Assembly: GCF_003958645.1 (NCBI RefSeq) | Contig: NZ_RXLO01000009.1 | Location: 124,001-188,000, forward strand | Length of the DNA stretch: 64,000 nucleotides | Source: Chitinophaga rhizosphaerae | Lineage (GTDB): Bacteria > Bacteroidota > Bacteroidia > Chitinophagales > Chitinophagaceae | Direction of reading: 5' to 3' | Part shown: positions 35,557-44,331 of the stretch, piece by piece | Numbering within the stretch: position 1 is the stretch's first letter | Layout: each line of letters starts with the position of its first letter | Notes under the pieces: model-generated | Told to the model about the DNA's origin: nothing | Databases searched by the model: none | Seen by the model: only the letters and a program-made list of their open reading frames with translations | Made by a program: the position numbers and the translations under genes

Positions 35557-36630
35557 TTATTTTCCTTCGAGCGCGCTTAATCTTTTTTCCAGTTCCTGCA
35601 CGCGGTTGGTCAGTTCCTGGATGGCGTTTACCATGACGAACGTCAGCGGACTGGCGTTGAACATCACTACATCGTCTTCCTTGCCCGTGGCTTCGTCTAT
35701 CGCTTTGCCGGTAGAAACCATGTAGGGGAAGATTTCGCGGATTTCCTGCCCGATGATGCCGAATTCTTCATGGTCGGAAGAAGTATTGTATTTGCCGTTG
35801 TAGCGGTAGCGGACGGTGCGTACTTTCATCAGTTTCTCCAGGCCGTCTTCGAGGTTGCGGATATCCTGTTTGGCGCGAAAATCCGACAGATCGGCCCAGG
35901 TGCCGCCACCGCGGGTTTTGGCGGCATGTCCGGAAACCTGCAGCATGTGGTTGTTGCCGTTCACATCGTTCATCACCGCGCCGGGCAGCAACGCGTTGGT
36001 ATTCACGAGTACCGCGCCGCTGGTATGGAGCGTCATCCGGTTGGAAAGGCGGCTGTGTGTGAAGGAAATGTTCTGGGTGGAAGGCGCGTTGATAGCCACA
36101 TCGCCGTTCGGGCCCTGGCGCAGCGCGTAGTTATTGGTTTGTGCAACGTGCGTGGCATGGCCGAATACCGCGAAATCCGTAAAGCCGGAAGCGCCATTGG
36201 CTGCCGCCGCGTTGCCGAACTTGGCCATATCGATGGCCGTGGGGGCTACAGTATTGAACCGCACTTCCAGGCGCGCGGTAGGCGCAACGTTACCGACGTT
36301 GATGCCCACGTTACCGGCGCTGTAGCCGACGTTCGGGGTGTTGTTGATCTGTTGGAAAACCTCGTTCCCGCCGCTGATGGCGCCCCAGGTGGCGCCGTTG
36401 TGCACCTGCACCTGGCCGCTGTTGAAACGCAGCGTACCGGCTTTGCCCTGTGCCGTGTCTGCGAGGTTGATGCCGCCGGGAATGTTGAGATTGTGGGTGA
36501 GCGCATCTACCGTCACCGCGTCGTCCGTTTTGCAGACGAAGGAATCGATCAGGTCTTCGAAGTCTTTACCGGTCGGGCGCTCGCCGTCCCGGAACTCCTG
36601 TTTCAAATGGGCTTTGCTACGTTCTGCCAT
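35557..36630 (-). CDS. Tail fibre with S74 intramolecular chaperone domain
   Basis: 357 residues. The N-terminal 50 residues probably attach to the baseplate. The middle has repetitive beta-strand sequence (GNVGINVGNVAPTARLEV, LHTSGAVLVN), and residues 249-357 form a peptidase S74 endosialidase-type chaperone with LSDFRAKQDI (S249/K254 self-cleavage dyad) and a C-terminal coiled coil (ELTNRVQELEKRLSAL). The chaperone drives trimerisation, then cuts itself off. The fibre is the likely target-recognition part of the particle. The S74 region is well supported; the receptor is unknown. Confidence 0.9.
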   Translation of the reverse strand: MAERSKAHLKQEFRDGERPTGKDFEDLIDSFVCKTDDAVTVDALTHNLNIPGGINLADTAQGKAGTLRFNSGQVQVHNGATWGAISGGNEVFQQINNTPNVGYSAGNVGINVGNVAPTARLEVRFNTVAPTAIDMAKFGNAAAANGASGFTDFAVFGHATHVAQTNNYALRQGPNGDVAINAPSTQNISFTHSRLSNRMTLHTSGAVLVNTNALLPGAVMNDVNGNNHMLQVSGHAAKTRGGGTWADLSDFRAKQDIRNLEDGLEKLMKVRTVRYRYNGKYNTSSDHEEFGIIGQEIREIFPYMVSTGKAIDEATGKEDDVVMFNASPLTFVMVNAIQELTNRVQELEKRLSALEGK

Positions 36631-36648
36631 GATGCAAGTTTTTGAGGA

Positions 36649-39600
36649 TTAAGAAAAAATGATGAAATCGAGCCCGATGACCATTTGCCCGATGCCATCC
36701 TGCAATCCGCTGCAGGTAATGGCTCCGTCGGGCAGCGCCATGATACGGTGACTGCCGTTGGAAACCAGGATGGCGTCTGGCCGGGTGGCCGAAGCAACGT
36801 CTACCGGTTCCCCGATCACGAAGTCGACCCCGATGGCCTTTCCTGCGATGGTATTGTCTTCCGAAGACGCGATCACCGGTTCCGGCGTGATCCCCACGAT
36901 GAAATCCGTCCCGATCTTCATATCTCCGATCCCTCCGCCCGGTTCCGTATCATGACGGTGGTAAAGGGCGAAGTTGACGATGTAGTTCACGTATTCACGC
37001 CCTTCGATGAACGACTGGATTTCAGAAGCGTGCAGTTTCCCGCCGAAAACGATGTCTTGCCCTTCGTCGTACGCCCATGGGCTGAGGAAGCGTTTCAGGT
37101 CTTCTTCCAGCACCTGGCCATAATATCCGGGATCGAATCCGGGGTTGAAGCTGACCTGGCAATCGATCAGCAGGGTTTCGTATGTCGGGTTGTCGATTTG
37201 CAGGTTGACGAACGGTGAAGTAAACGCTCCCGTGAGGAAATCCCCCATTTCACGCAGCTGGTGCAAATTCGCTTTGGGCTGCAAGGGGTCGCCGGTAGGG
37301 CGTTTCCGCCAGTCCGGCACCACCACCATCCGCACCTGCCCAGGTTCCATCCAGCCGTCGCGCGTGTTGTGCGGGATGCATTTCACTTTGTAGATGCCGG
37401 GGAAATATTCCAGCAGCATGCGTTCGAAATCTTCGGTAGATACGGCCCTGTTCTTATGCCGCAACCGTTCGCTCACCCGGCGGTAGAACGAAGTATCCGA
37501 TTCCTGGCTTTGCCCGTCGAACGAAGCGAAAGGTTGCGTCACTTTCTTCAGCGACGGTATTTTCCGTACCAGTTTAGTGATGGAGCCCGCTGCCAGGGGT
37601 GCCGCCAGGTGATTTTCGAATCCACCGCTGCCCGTTTCCGGGAGCAGCAGGGTGGCGGTGGCGGCCTGCGTGAAAATTTCTTTCACAGACGCGGCCCCGC
37701 CGGGATTATCGTCTACATGCAGCCGCAGCCAGCGCATGCCCGAAGGCATCCTGCTGTGTTCCAGGCTGGCGTCCGCGCCGATGTTGAGGCGGATGATGCC
37801 GGGGCGCTGCAGGCCGTTGGTGCTTTCTTCGAGAATGTCGGTGCCGGTGATCGCCCGCCACTCGCTGCCGGAAAGGTAGCTCCAGTGCAAATCGGCGCTG
37901 CGCAGCAGGGTATCGCTTTCGAGGCTGCCTTCTTCGATCTGGAGGAGCAGCGAAACGGTCTGCGGCGCTTCGGCGCCTTCGAGCCCCAGGTACAGCGCGC
38001 CGCCGCCGGGATGCTCGGGCAATATGCCAGAAGATTGATGGGGAACGGGTTCCGCCGGGCCGAACAGGTCTTGCAGAAAAAACTGGTCGATGCCATTGGG
38101 CTGGTCGGGCAGGAAAGTATCTTTCGCCGTATAATCCATCGCCACGCTTTTGAGCACGGGGTTGTAGGGCGTTTTGGGCAACGGAGGAGGCGTGCCGCTG
38201 GTCATTTTGCTGATCGCGATGACCGTTTTCGTATATACGACAGGGTAAGTTTTATGCCCGAACGCTTCGAAAGGTTCTTCCGCCGGCATGTTGTCCAGTT
38301 CGGCGGCGGTGGGGGTTACGAGGGAAAGGCGGACGAAGCCCTGGTTCACATCGTGTGTGAAGCCGTCTCCCAGCGCCAGCGAGGGATTGCGGCGATAGGG
38401 CTGGGCGGCGGTCTGCGCCGTGAAAGTGCTTTCGATGACGGTGATGGGCGCGGGCGCGAGGGGGTTGTTGCCTACGAACAGCAGCGCCTTGTTCAGCAGC
38501 CGGATGTCCCAGTTGCGGTTGTTCAGCAGGTGAACATCGGCACGGAACACGCCGTTCTGCACATTATCGTTTCCATAACCTTCGTAATATTCGCTGAAAT
38601 CGGCCGGCGGGTCCTGCCATTCCAGCGTCAGCTTCATCGATGTCAGTGTTTTGCTGAACGCTTCCTGGCTGCCAACGTAAAAGGAGGAACCGATGCGCGG
38701 CTGGCTGGTAAACGGCGATACGGGTTTATCGGCGGCCTGCAGCGCCTGGTCGTTTTGCAGCACCAGTTTCTTCATTCCCTGCGCGCCCACGTCCAGCGTC
38801 ACGTCTATCAAAGTATAGGCGCCCAGTTGCTCGATGAGGAAGCTCTGGGGCTCGAGGCTTACTTTCATGACGGGCCATTGCGTGCGGAAGGCGCCTTTGT
38901 GCACCGCTTCCTTGTACGCGGTGATGGCGGGCAGTTCCACAGGAATGGTCACCGTTACTTCCAGCGTAGCTTCATTGTCTGCGTTCAGCTGCTGTACGCC
39001 TTTCGGTTTGAGTATGGCGTTGTAGGCGAAATCTGTCTCCATCCAACCCTTTTCCGTGCTCAGCGCCACTTTCAGGTGCGGGGTGATGATAACGGCCGTG
39101 GTGATGACGGGTGCTTTCATCCGAACGGTCATCTTCACCGTCCGCAGCCCTTCGGCAAGCAAGAGGTTCGGCGATGCCGCGGCCCATCCGATGGTAGCGG
39201 TTTCCATGCGGCCGCTATCTTCCGGGATGGGCAACTGCCGGGTGCCGAGCGGCCGCCAGGCGGTGCGGGTGCCGATGCGCACCGTGGATGCGTCCATCGA
39301 ACGGAATAAAATACTCTTGCCGTTGGTATTGAAATCGCGGTAGCTGTTGCGGAGCCCGCTGATTTTCGCCTGTGTGACCACCAGGTCGCTGTCGAGCGCG
39401 TAATGAAGGGGTTTTCCGTTCTGTGCCTTGCCGCCGTCGAGTTCCGTGCCGGCTTTCAGGAGGAGGGGCTTCGCAAATTTCGATGGTTCGAACAATACGT
39501 GCACTTTATCGGGCCGGGCGGAAGTACGGCGCAGGCGCAGCACTTCTTCGTAATAATAATCGAGTCGTTTTTTGGTGAGCTGGTTGATATCGGCACGAAC

Positions 39601-39921
39601 GATGGAGAACGCTTTGAAATAAGCCATGAGCAAGGCCAGGTGGGGTGAAAGGTTCCCCGGGCCTGTGAGCATCGCCTGCAGTTCGGATTCGCTCGCACCG
39701 CTGATCTGATCGAAAAACGCCTGCCAGTCGCCCTGCGGAAACCGCTGATCATCGTAATACCGTACTTGTGCCGCCAGTTTGTGGATGAAAGCGGCGAGGT
39801 CGCCCAGGGTGCGGCCGTCTACCGGAAGCGCGGCGGGGTCCAGCGCGGGCTGCGAGCGGCCGGGCTGGTTCAGGCCATCGGCCGACAGCAGGTATTGCAA
39901 GATATGTGCGGATGCGCTCAT
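36649..39921 (-). CDS. eCIS baseplate-J-like wedge protein (Afp11-like)
   Basis: 1090 residues. The C-terminal third carries the baseplate-J core: FYRRVSERLRHKNRAVSTED, LLEYFPGIYKVKCIPH, then VNLQIDNPTYETLLIDCQVSF and LKRFLSPWAYDEGQDIVFGG with REYVNYI. This is the wedge component that couples the spike hub to the sheath. The N-terminal two thirds are mostly beta-rich and variable. It lies two bases ahead of the gp25 stop and is coupled to it, as in Afp/PVC clusters. Confidence 0.93.
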   Translation of the reverse strand: MSASAHILQYLLSADGLNQPGRSQPALDPAALPVDGRTLGDLAAFIHKLAAQVRYYDDQRFPQGDWQAFFDQISGASESELQAMLTGPGNLSPHLALLMAYFKAFSIVRADINQLTKKRLDYYYEEVLRLRRTSARPDKVHVLFEPSKFAKPLLLKAGTELDGGKAQNGKPLHYALDSDLVVTQAKISGLRNSYRDFNTNGKSILFRSMDASTVRIGTRTAWRPLGTRQLPIPEDSGRMETATIGWAAASPNLLLAEGLRTVKMTVRMKAPVITTAVIITPHLKVALSTEKGWMETDFAYNAILKPKGVQQLNADNEATLEVTVTIPVELPAITAYKEAVHKGAFRTQWPVMKVSLEPQSFLIEQLGAYTLIDVTLDVGAQGMKKLVLQNDQALQAADKPVSPFTSQPRIGSSFYVGSQEAFSKTLTSMKLTLEWQDPPADFSEYYEGYGNDNVQNGVFRADVHLLNNRNWDIRLLNKALLFVGNNPLAPAPITVIESTFTAQTAAQPYRRNPSLALGDGFTHDVNQGFVRLSLVTPTAAELDNMPAEEPFEAFGHKTYPVVYTKTVIAISKMTSGTPPPLPKTPYNPVLKSVAMDYTAKDTFLPDQPNGIDQFFLQDLFGPAEPVPHQSSGILPEHPGGGALYLGLEGAEAPQTVSLLLQIEEGSLESDTLLRSADLHWSYLSGSEWRAITGTDILEESTNGLQRPGIIRLNIGADASLEHSRMPSGMRWLRLHVDDNPGGAASVKEIFTQAATATLLLPETGSGGFENHLAAPLAAGSITKLVRKIPSLKKVTQPFASFDGQSQESDTSFYRRVSERLRHKNRAVSTEDFERMLLEYFPGIYKVKCIPHNTRDGWMEPGQVRMVVVPDWRKRPTGDPLQPKANLHQLREMGDFLTGAFTSPFVNLQIDNPTYETLLIDCQVSFNPGFDPGYYGQVLEEDLKRFLSPWAYDEGQDIVFGGKLHASEIQSFIEGREYVNYIVNFALYHRHDTEPGGGIGDMKIGTDFIVGITPEPVIASSEDNTIAGKAIGVDFVIGEPVDVASATRPDAILVSNGSHRIMALPDGAITCSGLQDGIGQMVIGLDFIIFS

Positions 39922-39922
39922 G

Positions 39923-40324
39923 TTATTTTTCGGTTAGATAGAACGGGTAAACAAGGTTGTGGCGCGCATTGGTGCTTCTGATCGTGTAATCCACGATAAT
40001 GATCACTTTCCCGGCTTCGGCGGGATCTTGCTGCAACACTACTTTATTGAGCTGGATGCGCGGTTCGTATACGATCAATGCGGTTTCGATTTCCGACTGG
40101 ATGGCCGTAGCCGTGGTGGTGCCGAGGGATTCGAAGATCCAGCGGTCCCTTTTCCAGCCAAACGAAGGTTGCATCACCCGTTCTCCCAATTCGGTGGAAA
40201 GAACGATTGAGATGCAGCTTTCGATGTCGGCTTCGGCATCGAGCATTTTTACCGACTTGTCCTGTTTGGAGAAACTGGGCGGGAAGCTCCAGCCTCTTCC
40301 GAGAAATGCGTTTTCCTGGGGCAT
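39923..40324 (-). CDS. gp25/GPW-like baseplate protein
   Basis: 133 residues. It contains the gp25 fold with KMLDAEADIESCISIVLSTE, LGERVMQPSFGW, then ALIVYEPRIQL, matching phage T4 gp25, T6SS TssE and Afp9. It forms the inner wedge contact that triggers sheath contraction. The family's usual conserved E-R pair lies in ELGERVM. Gene order after PAAR and before baseplate-J is canonical. Confidence 0.94.
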   Translation of the reverse strand: MPQENAFLGRGWSFPPSFSKQDKSVKMLDAEADIESCISIVLSTELGERVMQPSFGWKRDRWIFESLGTTTATAIQSEIETALIVYEPRIQLNKVVLQQDPAEAGKVIIIVDYTIRSTNARHNLVYPFYLTEK

Positions 40325-40342
40325 AACAAATCTTTTTAAACG

Positions 40343-40633
40343 TTAACCGCCGATCATGACGGTAGGGCATCCGATGGCGATGGAACCGCCGTGCGCCGTG
40401 CTGTCTCCCATCCGCGCCGCAGGCATCCCGCCGATCATCACGGTAGCGGAGCCTTTCACCACGGAATCCGGCGGACCGGTACACGTGCACATATCGCCCA
40501 CGCGCAGGGCCGGCATCCCGCCGATCATTACGGTAGCGCCGCCGGGGGGCAGCGCGGGGCCGCCCACATGTGGCACCGTTCCTGTTACCATGGGGCAAAT
40601 GTGCATATCGCCCACTCTTGCGGCCATTGACAT
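40343..40633 (-). CDS. PAAR-domain spike tip
   Basis: 96 residues made almost entirely of PAAR motifs, with three copies of a VMIGG-type segment (two followed by MPA and a (V/M)GD turn) and paired His/Cys residues (HICP, CTC, TAHGG) that usually bind one zinc. It caps the spike to form a sharp tip (Afp10-like). It starts seven bases after the spike stop. Confidence 0.95.
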   Translation of the reverse strand: MSMAARVGDMHICPMVTGTVPHVGGPALPPGGATVMIGGMPALRVGDMCTCTGPPDSVVKGSATVMIGGMPAARMGDSTAHGGSIAIGCPTVMIGG

Positions 40634-40639
40634 AATCGG

Positions 40640-42376
40640 TCAGTTTATTTGTACCATCGTTCCCTTGATCACGGTATTGGCGCTGGAGCTGATCTCCATC
40701 CCCGCCGAGCCTTCCGCCTTGAACTGCGTACCGGCCTTGGCTTCAAAACCGGTGGAGCTTTCCAGCTTGATACTGCCGGAAGCCTTCATCACCAGGTCTT
40801 TCGCGCTTTCGATCGTGATCCCGTCCTGGGACAGTACGATTTTGTTATCGTTTTTGTCTTTTATCGTGACCTCGCCTGCGTCTTCGTCGAGCGACACCAG
40901 GTGCCCGCCGGGCGTATCGATGACGAGGGTCTTTTTATCGTCGTTGAAAAGGATGCGCATTCCGCTGCGGGTAAACCATCCTTTTTCATGATTGTCGTCT
41001 TTGGGTTCCAGCGGCGCTGCTTTGGCGCTGCTGTGCAGGCCGCCGAGCACTACGGGGTATCGGGGGTCGTCGTCCAGGAAGCCCACCAGCACTTCGTCTT
41101 CCAGTTCGGGAAGGAAGCAGCTGCCGCGCCCGCTGCCGGCATCGAGTGTGCAAACGCGGGCCCAGACGCCGTCGTCGCCCGTGTCTACGGAAGGTATTTG
41201 CAGCAGGATGCGGCCTTCGCCGTCGGGGTCGCCTTCCAGGGCTTTGACGATGGCGGTGTGAAGACCGTTGATCCCCGGCAGCAGGGCGCCCGCGGGCTTG
41301 GCCTGAACGGGGAATTTCTCTGCGTGCTTTTCGGGCTGCATGCCCAGTTGCAGCTCTACGGTCCAGTTACCCGCGGCGATTTCGTGGCGGACACCGCTCA
41401 CCCAGGCCATTCCGTTCATCCGCGGGCCCATTCCTTCGAGGGCAACGGTGATACCGGGCATGGCGGAAGGAAACCCCTGCACCTGGGCCCTTCCGCAGAG
41501 GAAGGCCATCCGGCTGCGGAGCGCGGCGGCATCGGCCCATTGCTGTACTTCTTCTTCTTTCAGTCCTGCAGGCTGGCGCAGCGTCACGAGCGGCAAGCCC
41601 ATGTCGGCCGCGGCCAGGTCGCCGGGCGTAGTCCATTCCGGTTCGGTCGATTCGGCTTCCAGCAAGGCTTGCTGCGCGGGGTCCCAGCTTTGGGCCTTCA
41701 CGCTGCCAAATTGCAGATAACCGTCAATTTCACCGTCGAATTCCAGGAGGTTGGTGCCGAAACGCAAGGTGGCAACGCCTTCTGCCGCCACGGCGGGTTT
41801 GATAATATCGATCTTGTCGAGATTGGCCACCGCAACGAACCCCAGCGCATCGAGCCGGGTGATGAGAAAATCCCAGTCGGTGGCGTTGTATTGCACCATT
41901 TCGGCGTGCGTGACAGGCGTGTCTTCGATCTGTCCGGTCAGTTCTTCCGCATCGAGGATGGTGGCGGCGATCTCGCTGTCTTTCTGATCCTTGAACAGCG
42001 CCGATTTCCGGCCGATGGCGAGCAGCGAGCTTTTGTGGCGGCATTCCACCTGCAGTTCAGACGAGTGCTGGCGCAGGCGCAGGGAATGCGAGGCCACGAG
42101 GCCGGTGAAAATGATTTCTTCGAGGCCGTGGTAGCCGGCCGTAATTTCTATTTCGTTGCCGGGAAGGAAAAGTTCTCCGGCACTGACGGGCCAGTCTGCC
42201 AGGGCCGCGTCGCCGTCAGACACAACCAGGGTTGCGCCGGCGATGCGGTTCGCCTCGTTCCAAACCGTGATGGAAAGGATGGGAATATCCCCTGTCACCA
42301 GTTCGCCGTTCACCGTTACGGTAAACGTTACCAGGCTCGTTTCCTGTTCTATCGGCAGTAAGGTCTCGTCACTCAT
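40640..42376 (-). CDS. VgrG-like central spike (Afp8-like)
   Basis: 578 residues. The first 340 residues form the phage late-control D/gp27-like hub (VTVNGELVTGDIPILSI, then ATDWDFLITRLDALGF). An OB-fold gp5-like domain follows (GRILLQIPSVDTGDDGVWAR, then FLPELEDEVLVGFLDDDPRY and PVVLGGLHS). The last 110 residues are a repetitive beta-helix needle (VTIKDKNDNKIVLSQDGITI, then TVIKGTMVQ). No extra catalytic domain is fused to it. Its first four bases overlap the stop of the LysM gene. Confidence 0.94.
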   Translation of the reverse strand: MSDETLLPIEQETSLVTFTVTVNGELVTGDIPILSITVWNEANRIAGATLVVSDGDAALADWPVSAGELFLPGNEIEITAGYHGLEEIIFTGLVASHSLRLRQHSSELQVECRHKSSLLAIGRKSALFKDQKDSEIAATILDAEELTGQIEDTPVTHAEMVQYNATDWDFLITRLDALGFVAVANLDKIDIIKPAVAAEGVATLRFGTNLLEFDGEIDGYLQFGSVKAQSWDPAQQALLEAESTEPEWTTPGDLAAADMGLPLVTLRQPAGLKEEEVQQWADAAALRSRMAFLCGRAQVQGFPSAMPGITVALEGMGPRMNGMAWVSGVRHEIAAGNWTVELQLGMQPEKHAEKFPVQAKPAGALLPGINGLHTAIVKALEGDPDGEGRILLQIPSVDTGDDGVWARVCTLDAGSGRGSCFLPELEDEVLVGFLDDDPRYPVVLGGLHSSAKAAPLEPKDDNHEKGWFTRSGMRILFNDDKKTLVIDTPGGHLVSLDEDAGEVTIKDKNDNKIVLSQDGITIESAKDLVMKASGSIKLESSTGFEAKAGTQFKAEGSAGMEISSSANTVIKGTMVQIN

Positions 42377-43149
42377 TTTCCATCTTTTTTAACAGGCGGG
42401 AAAAATATTTCGGAACCTTCCTTCAACCTGCGAAAATTGTACATTTTATTCGCCCGCGCCACTTCGATGTAAGTATCCGGCGTTCCGTAAATGTCCTGAC
42501 ACAGCAGCTGGATATTGTCGCCGGCGATCACCTGGCGAACGTGCGTGAGGTCTGGCGAGCTTTTCACTTCTTTCTTCTCCCGCAACATATCTTCGATCGA
42601 TCCTTCAAAACCTGCGCGGGCTTCGGCGCGCAACGGCGTACCGTCGGGCTTGAAGAGTTTGTAGGTGATGGACAGCGTGCTCAAAACGCCCGTGAACACG
42701 AGTTTTCCCCAGTTGAGCTGTACGCGTCGCGGCCGGTGCTCCTTTCCTTCGAAGTGATACACCACTTTCGCGAACTTCTGCAGTTCGGTCATGACATCGT
42801 ATTCATCGCCGCCGGAGATCAGGTCGGCAATGGCACCTGCGATGGGCACATTGTCCAGCGGGCCGGCCGGTTTCGGCACCACGCCCGTACCGTCGAACAG
42901 GAACGTGAATTCCAGTCCGGGCGGCGAGGTATGTGTGTACCGGGCAACCGATCCGGAGTTGCCGGGTGCGGGGCGGCGGTTGTAATTGACGCGGTAATTG
43001 ATCGCGTAATTGTCCGGGTTTACCTGCACCATGTACTTGTCGCCGTCGGCATCGCTGAGAACGGGTGTGTCCTTGGCTTTCGTTGTGGGCTTGAAAGCGC
43101 GGATGATCATTTTCTCCAGCTTTCCGCCGCCAAATACGGATTCGAGCAT
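42373..43149 (-). CDS. LysM-containing tube-base protein (Afp7-like)
   Basis: 258 residues. The N-terminal part resembles tail-tube/tube-initiator proteins of eCIS (KYMVQVNPDNYAINYRVNYN, then PGLEFTFLFDGTGVV). A C-terminal LysM module (about 205-252) has VIAGDNIQLLCQDIYG and YIEVARANKMYNFRRLKEG. In related particles this protein sits between tube and spike. It overlaps the spike gene. Confidence 0.92.
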   Translation of the reverse strand: MLESVFGGGKLEKMIIRAFKPTTKAKDTPVLSDADGDKYMVQVNPDNYAINYRVNYNRRPAPGNSGSVARYTHTSPPGLEFTFLFDGTGVVPKPAGPLDNVPIAGAIADLISGGDEYDVMTELQKFAKVVYHFEGKEHRPRRVQLNWGKLVFTGVLSTLSITYKLFKPDGTPLRAEARAGFEGSIEDMLREKKEVKSSPDLTHVRQVIAGDNIQLLCQDIYGTPDTYIEVARANKMYNFRRLKEGSEIFFPPVKKDGK

Positions 43150-43150
43150 G

Positions 43151-43339
43151 TTAGCGTTCTTTTTGTTTCTTCAATAATCGCATGACAGCGTCGGTGCATG
43201 CCGCCACGATCTGCTGGATATCGGGTTGGGAAGAGGATGCGGCGCCTCCGCCGGAGGATGTTCCTGCGGGGCCGGATGGTGCCGGCTGGGGTTCTTCGAC
43301 CCTGGCGCGGATCACGAGTTCCCGGATTTCGATGGGCAT
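43151..43339 (-). CDS. DUF5908 small eCIS protein
   Basis: 62 residues starting MPIEIRELVIRA, the conserved start of DUF5908 proteins that lie between tube and LysM genes in Bacteroidota eCIS clusters. A Gly/Ser/Pro-rich linker leads to a short amphipathic helix (IQQIVAACTDAVMRLLKKQ). It may be an assembly aid or baseplate peptide. The function is unknown. It starts 12 bases after the second tube gene. Confidence 0.85.
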   Translation of the reverse strand: MPIEIRELVIRARVEEPQPAPSGPAGTSSGGGAASSSQPDIQQIVAACTDAVMRLLKKQKER

Positions 43340-43351
43340 ACGCGGTGGTTT

Positions 43352-43864
43352 TTAGATGCCGATACTGACGTCGAGCGAGGCGGTGAGCCCTGCGGCCAGG
43401 TCCAGCCCGACGCTGATGGGGTCGTAGTACTTGAAATACTGGTAGGACAGCGTCAACGTTTCCACGACGATCTCGTTGTTGCCCGCGTTGAAGGAGCTGA
43501 CTTCGAGTTTTTTGGGGATGGCGTTGATGAGGTACCAGTTGTACAGCGGCACATGGTCGGCGTTCATCAGGGAAATGAGGACGTTGCTGGGTTTGAACCG
43601 GAATTCTTCCAGGCCCTGCCGTGCCCAGTGGAGCACGCCGGAGCCGAGCATTTTTCCGCGTTTCAGCGTTACGTCGCCAAATTTGGAGCGAACGGGGAGG
43701 TTGTGCACGAAGCGGTGCTCGCCGCCTTCGGCTACGGTTTCCATCTCCAGGTCCACCGAAAGACCAGACACTTCCTGGAAGCGCACGTCTTGCGGGAATT
43801 GCGGAATGATCTCGAAAAGGACGAGGAAATGAAAACCGACCTGTGGGGTGTCAAAGGCAGACAT
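43352..43864 (-). CDS. Second tail tube protein (gp19-like, Afp5-type)
   Basis: 170 residues of the gp19/Hcp-like tube fold: VRFQEVSGLSVDLEMETVAE, then FGDVTLKRGKML and VLISLMNADHVPLYNWYL. It is longer than the first tube protein and has a hydrophobic C-terminal tail (SVGLDLAAGLTASLDVSIGI). In Afp and PVC such extra tube proteins form the layer next to the baseplate. It begins three bases after the first tube gene's stop. Confidence 0.91.
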   Translation of the reverse strand: MSAFDTPQVGFHFLVLFEIIPQFPQDVRFQEVSGLSVDLEMETVAEGGEHRFVHNLPVRSKFGDVTLKRGKMLGSGVLHWARQGLEEFRFKPSNVLISLMNADHVPLYNWYLINAIPKKLEVSSFNAGNNEIVVETLTLSYQYFKYYDPISVGLDLAAGLTASLDVSIGI

Positions 43865-43867
43865 ATG

Positions 43868-44299
43868 CTATTCGTTTTGGATCACCAGGCCTTCATGTGC
43901 CAGTTCGATGGATTCGATGGCTACTTCGTTGCCGTCAGATTTGAGGTCTGAGCTTTGTACCTTGATCGGCCATGCATTTTTGACTTTCCATACCACCACG
44001 GGCTCGTGGTTTTCGTTCAGCAGGCTGATGGTGACGTTGCGCCGTTCGATGGTGTTGAGCGCCACGGTGTTCCACCAGTCGTAGAACTGGTTATCACCTT
44101 TAAAAGTGCCGCGTTTCATGGTGATGTTGCTGTATTTGACCATGCCCGGCATTTTTGTTTTGACATATTCCGGGCTGGCACCGTCGCGGTACTCGATCGG
44201 GTCTATCTGGACGTCGAGGCCGGATACTTCTGTGAACCCGATGTTTGCCCCACCCCATTCAACCTGGAAGTGGAATTTGGGAAGCGGATAATTCGCCAT
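43868..44299 (-). CDS. Main tail tube protein (gp19-like, Afp1-type)
   Basis: 143 residues, the usual length of the eCIS inner-tube subunit. Motifs: FHFQVEWGGANIGFTEVSGL, YSNITMKRGTF, FYDWWNTVAL and VTISLLNENHEPVVVWKVKN. Stacked hexamers form the channel that carries cargo. It follows the second sheath gene. Confidence 0.95.
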   Translation of the reverse strand: MANYPLPKFHFQVEWGGANIGFTEVSGLDVQIDPIEYRDGASPEYVKTKMPGMVKYSNITMKRGTFKGDNQFYDWWNTVALNTIERRNVTISLLNENHEPVVVWKVKNAWPIKVQSSDLKSDGNEVAIESIELAHEGLVIQNE

Positions 44300-44331
44300 A
44301 ACTCATTTTTTTTATTGAATGGATGATTGAA

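Noticed and set aside
34192..35580. A 462-residue plus-strand open frame opposite the second baseplate-J gene
   Set aside because: Antisense shadow, no supporting features.
37261..39309. A 682-residue plus-strand open frame opposite baseplate-J
   Set aside because: Antisense shadow; rich in Arg/His/Ala with no recognised domain, while the minus strand has clear baseplate-J motifs.
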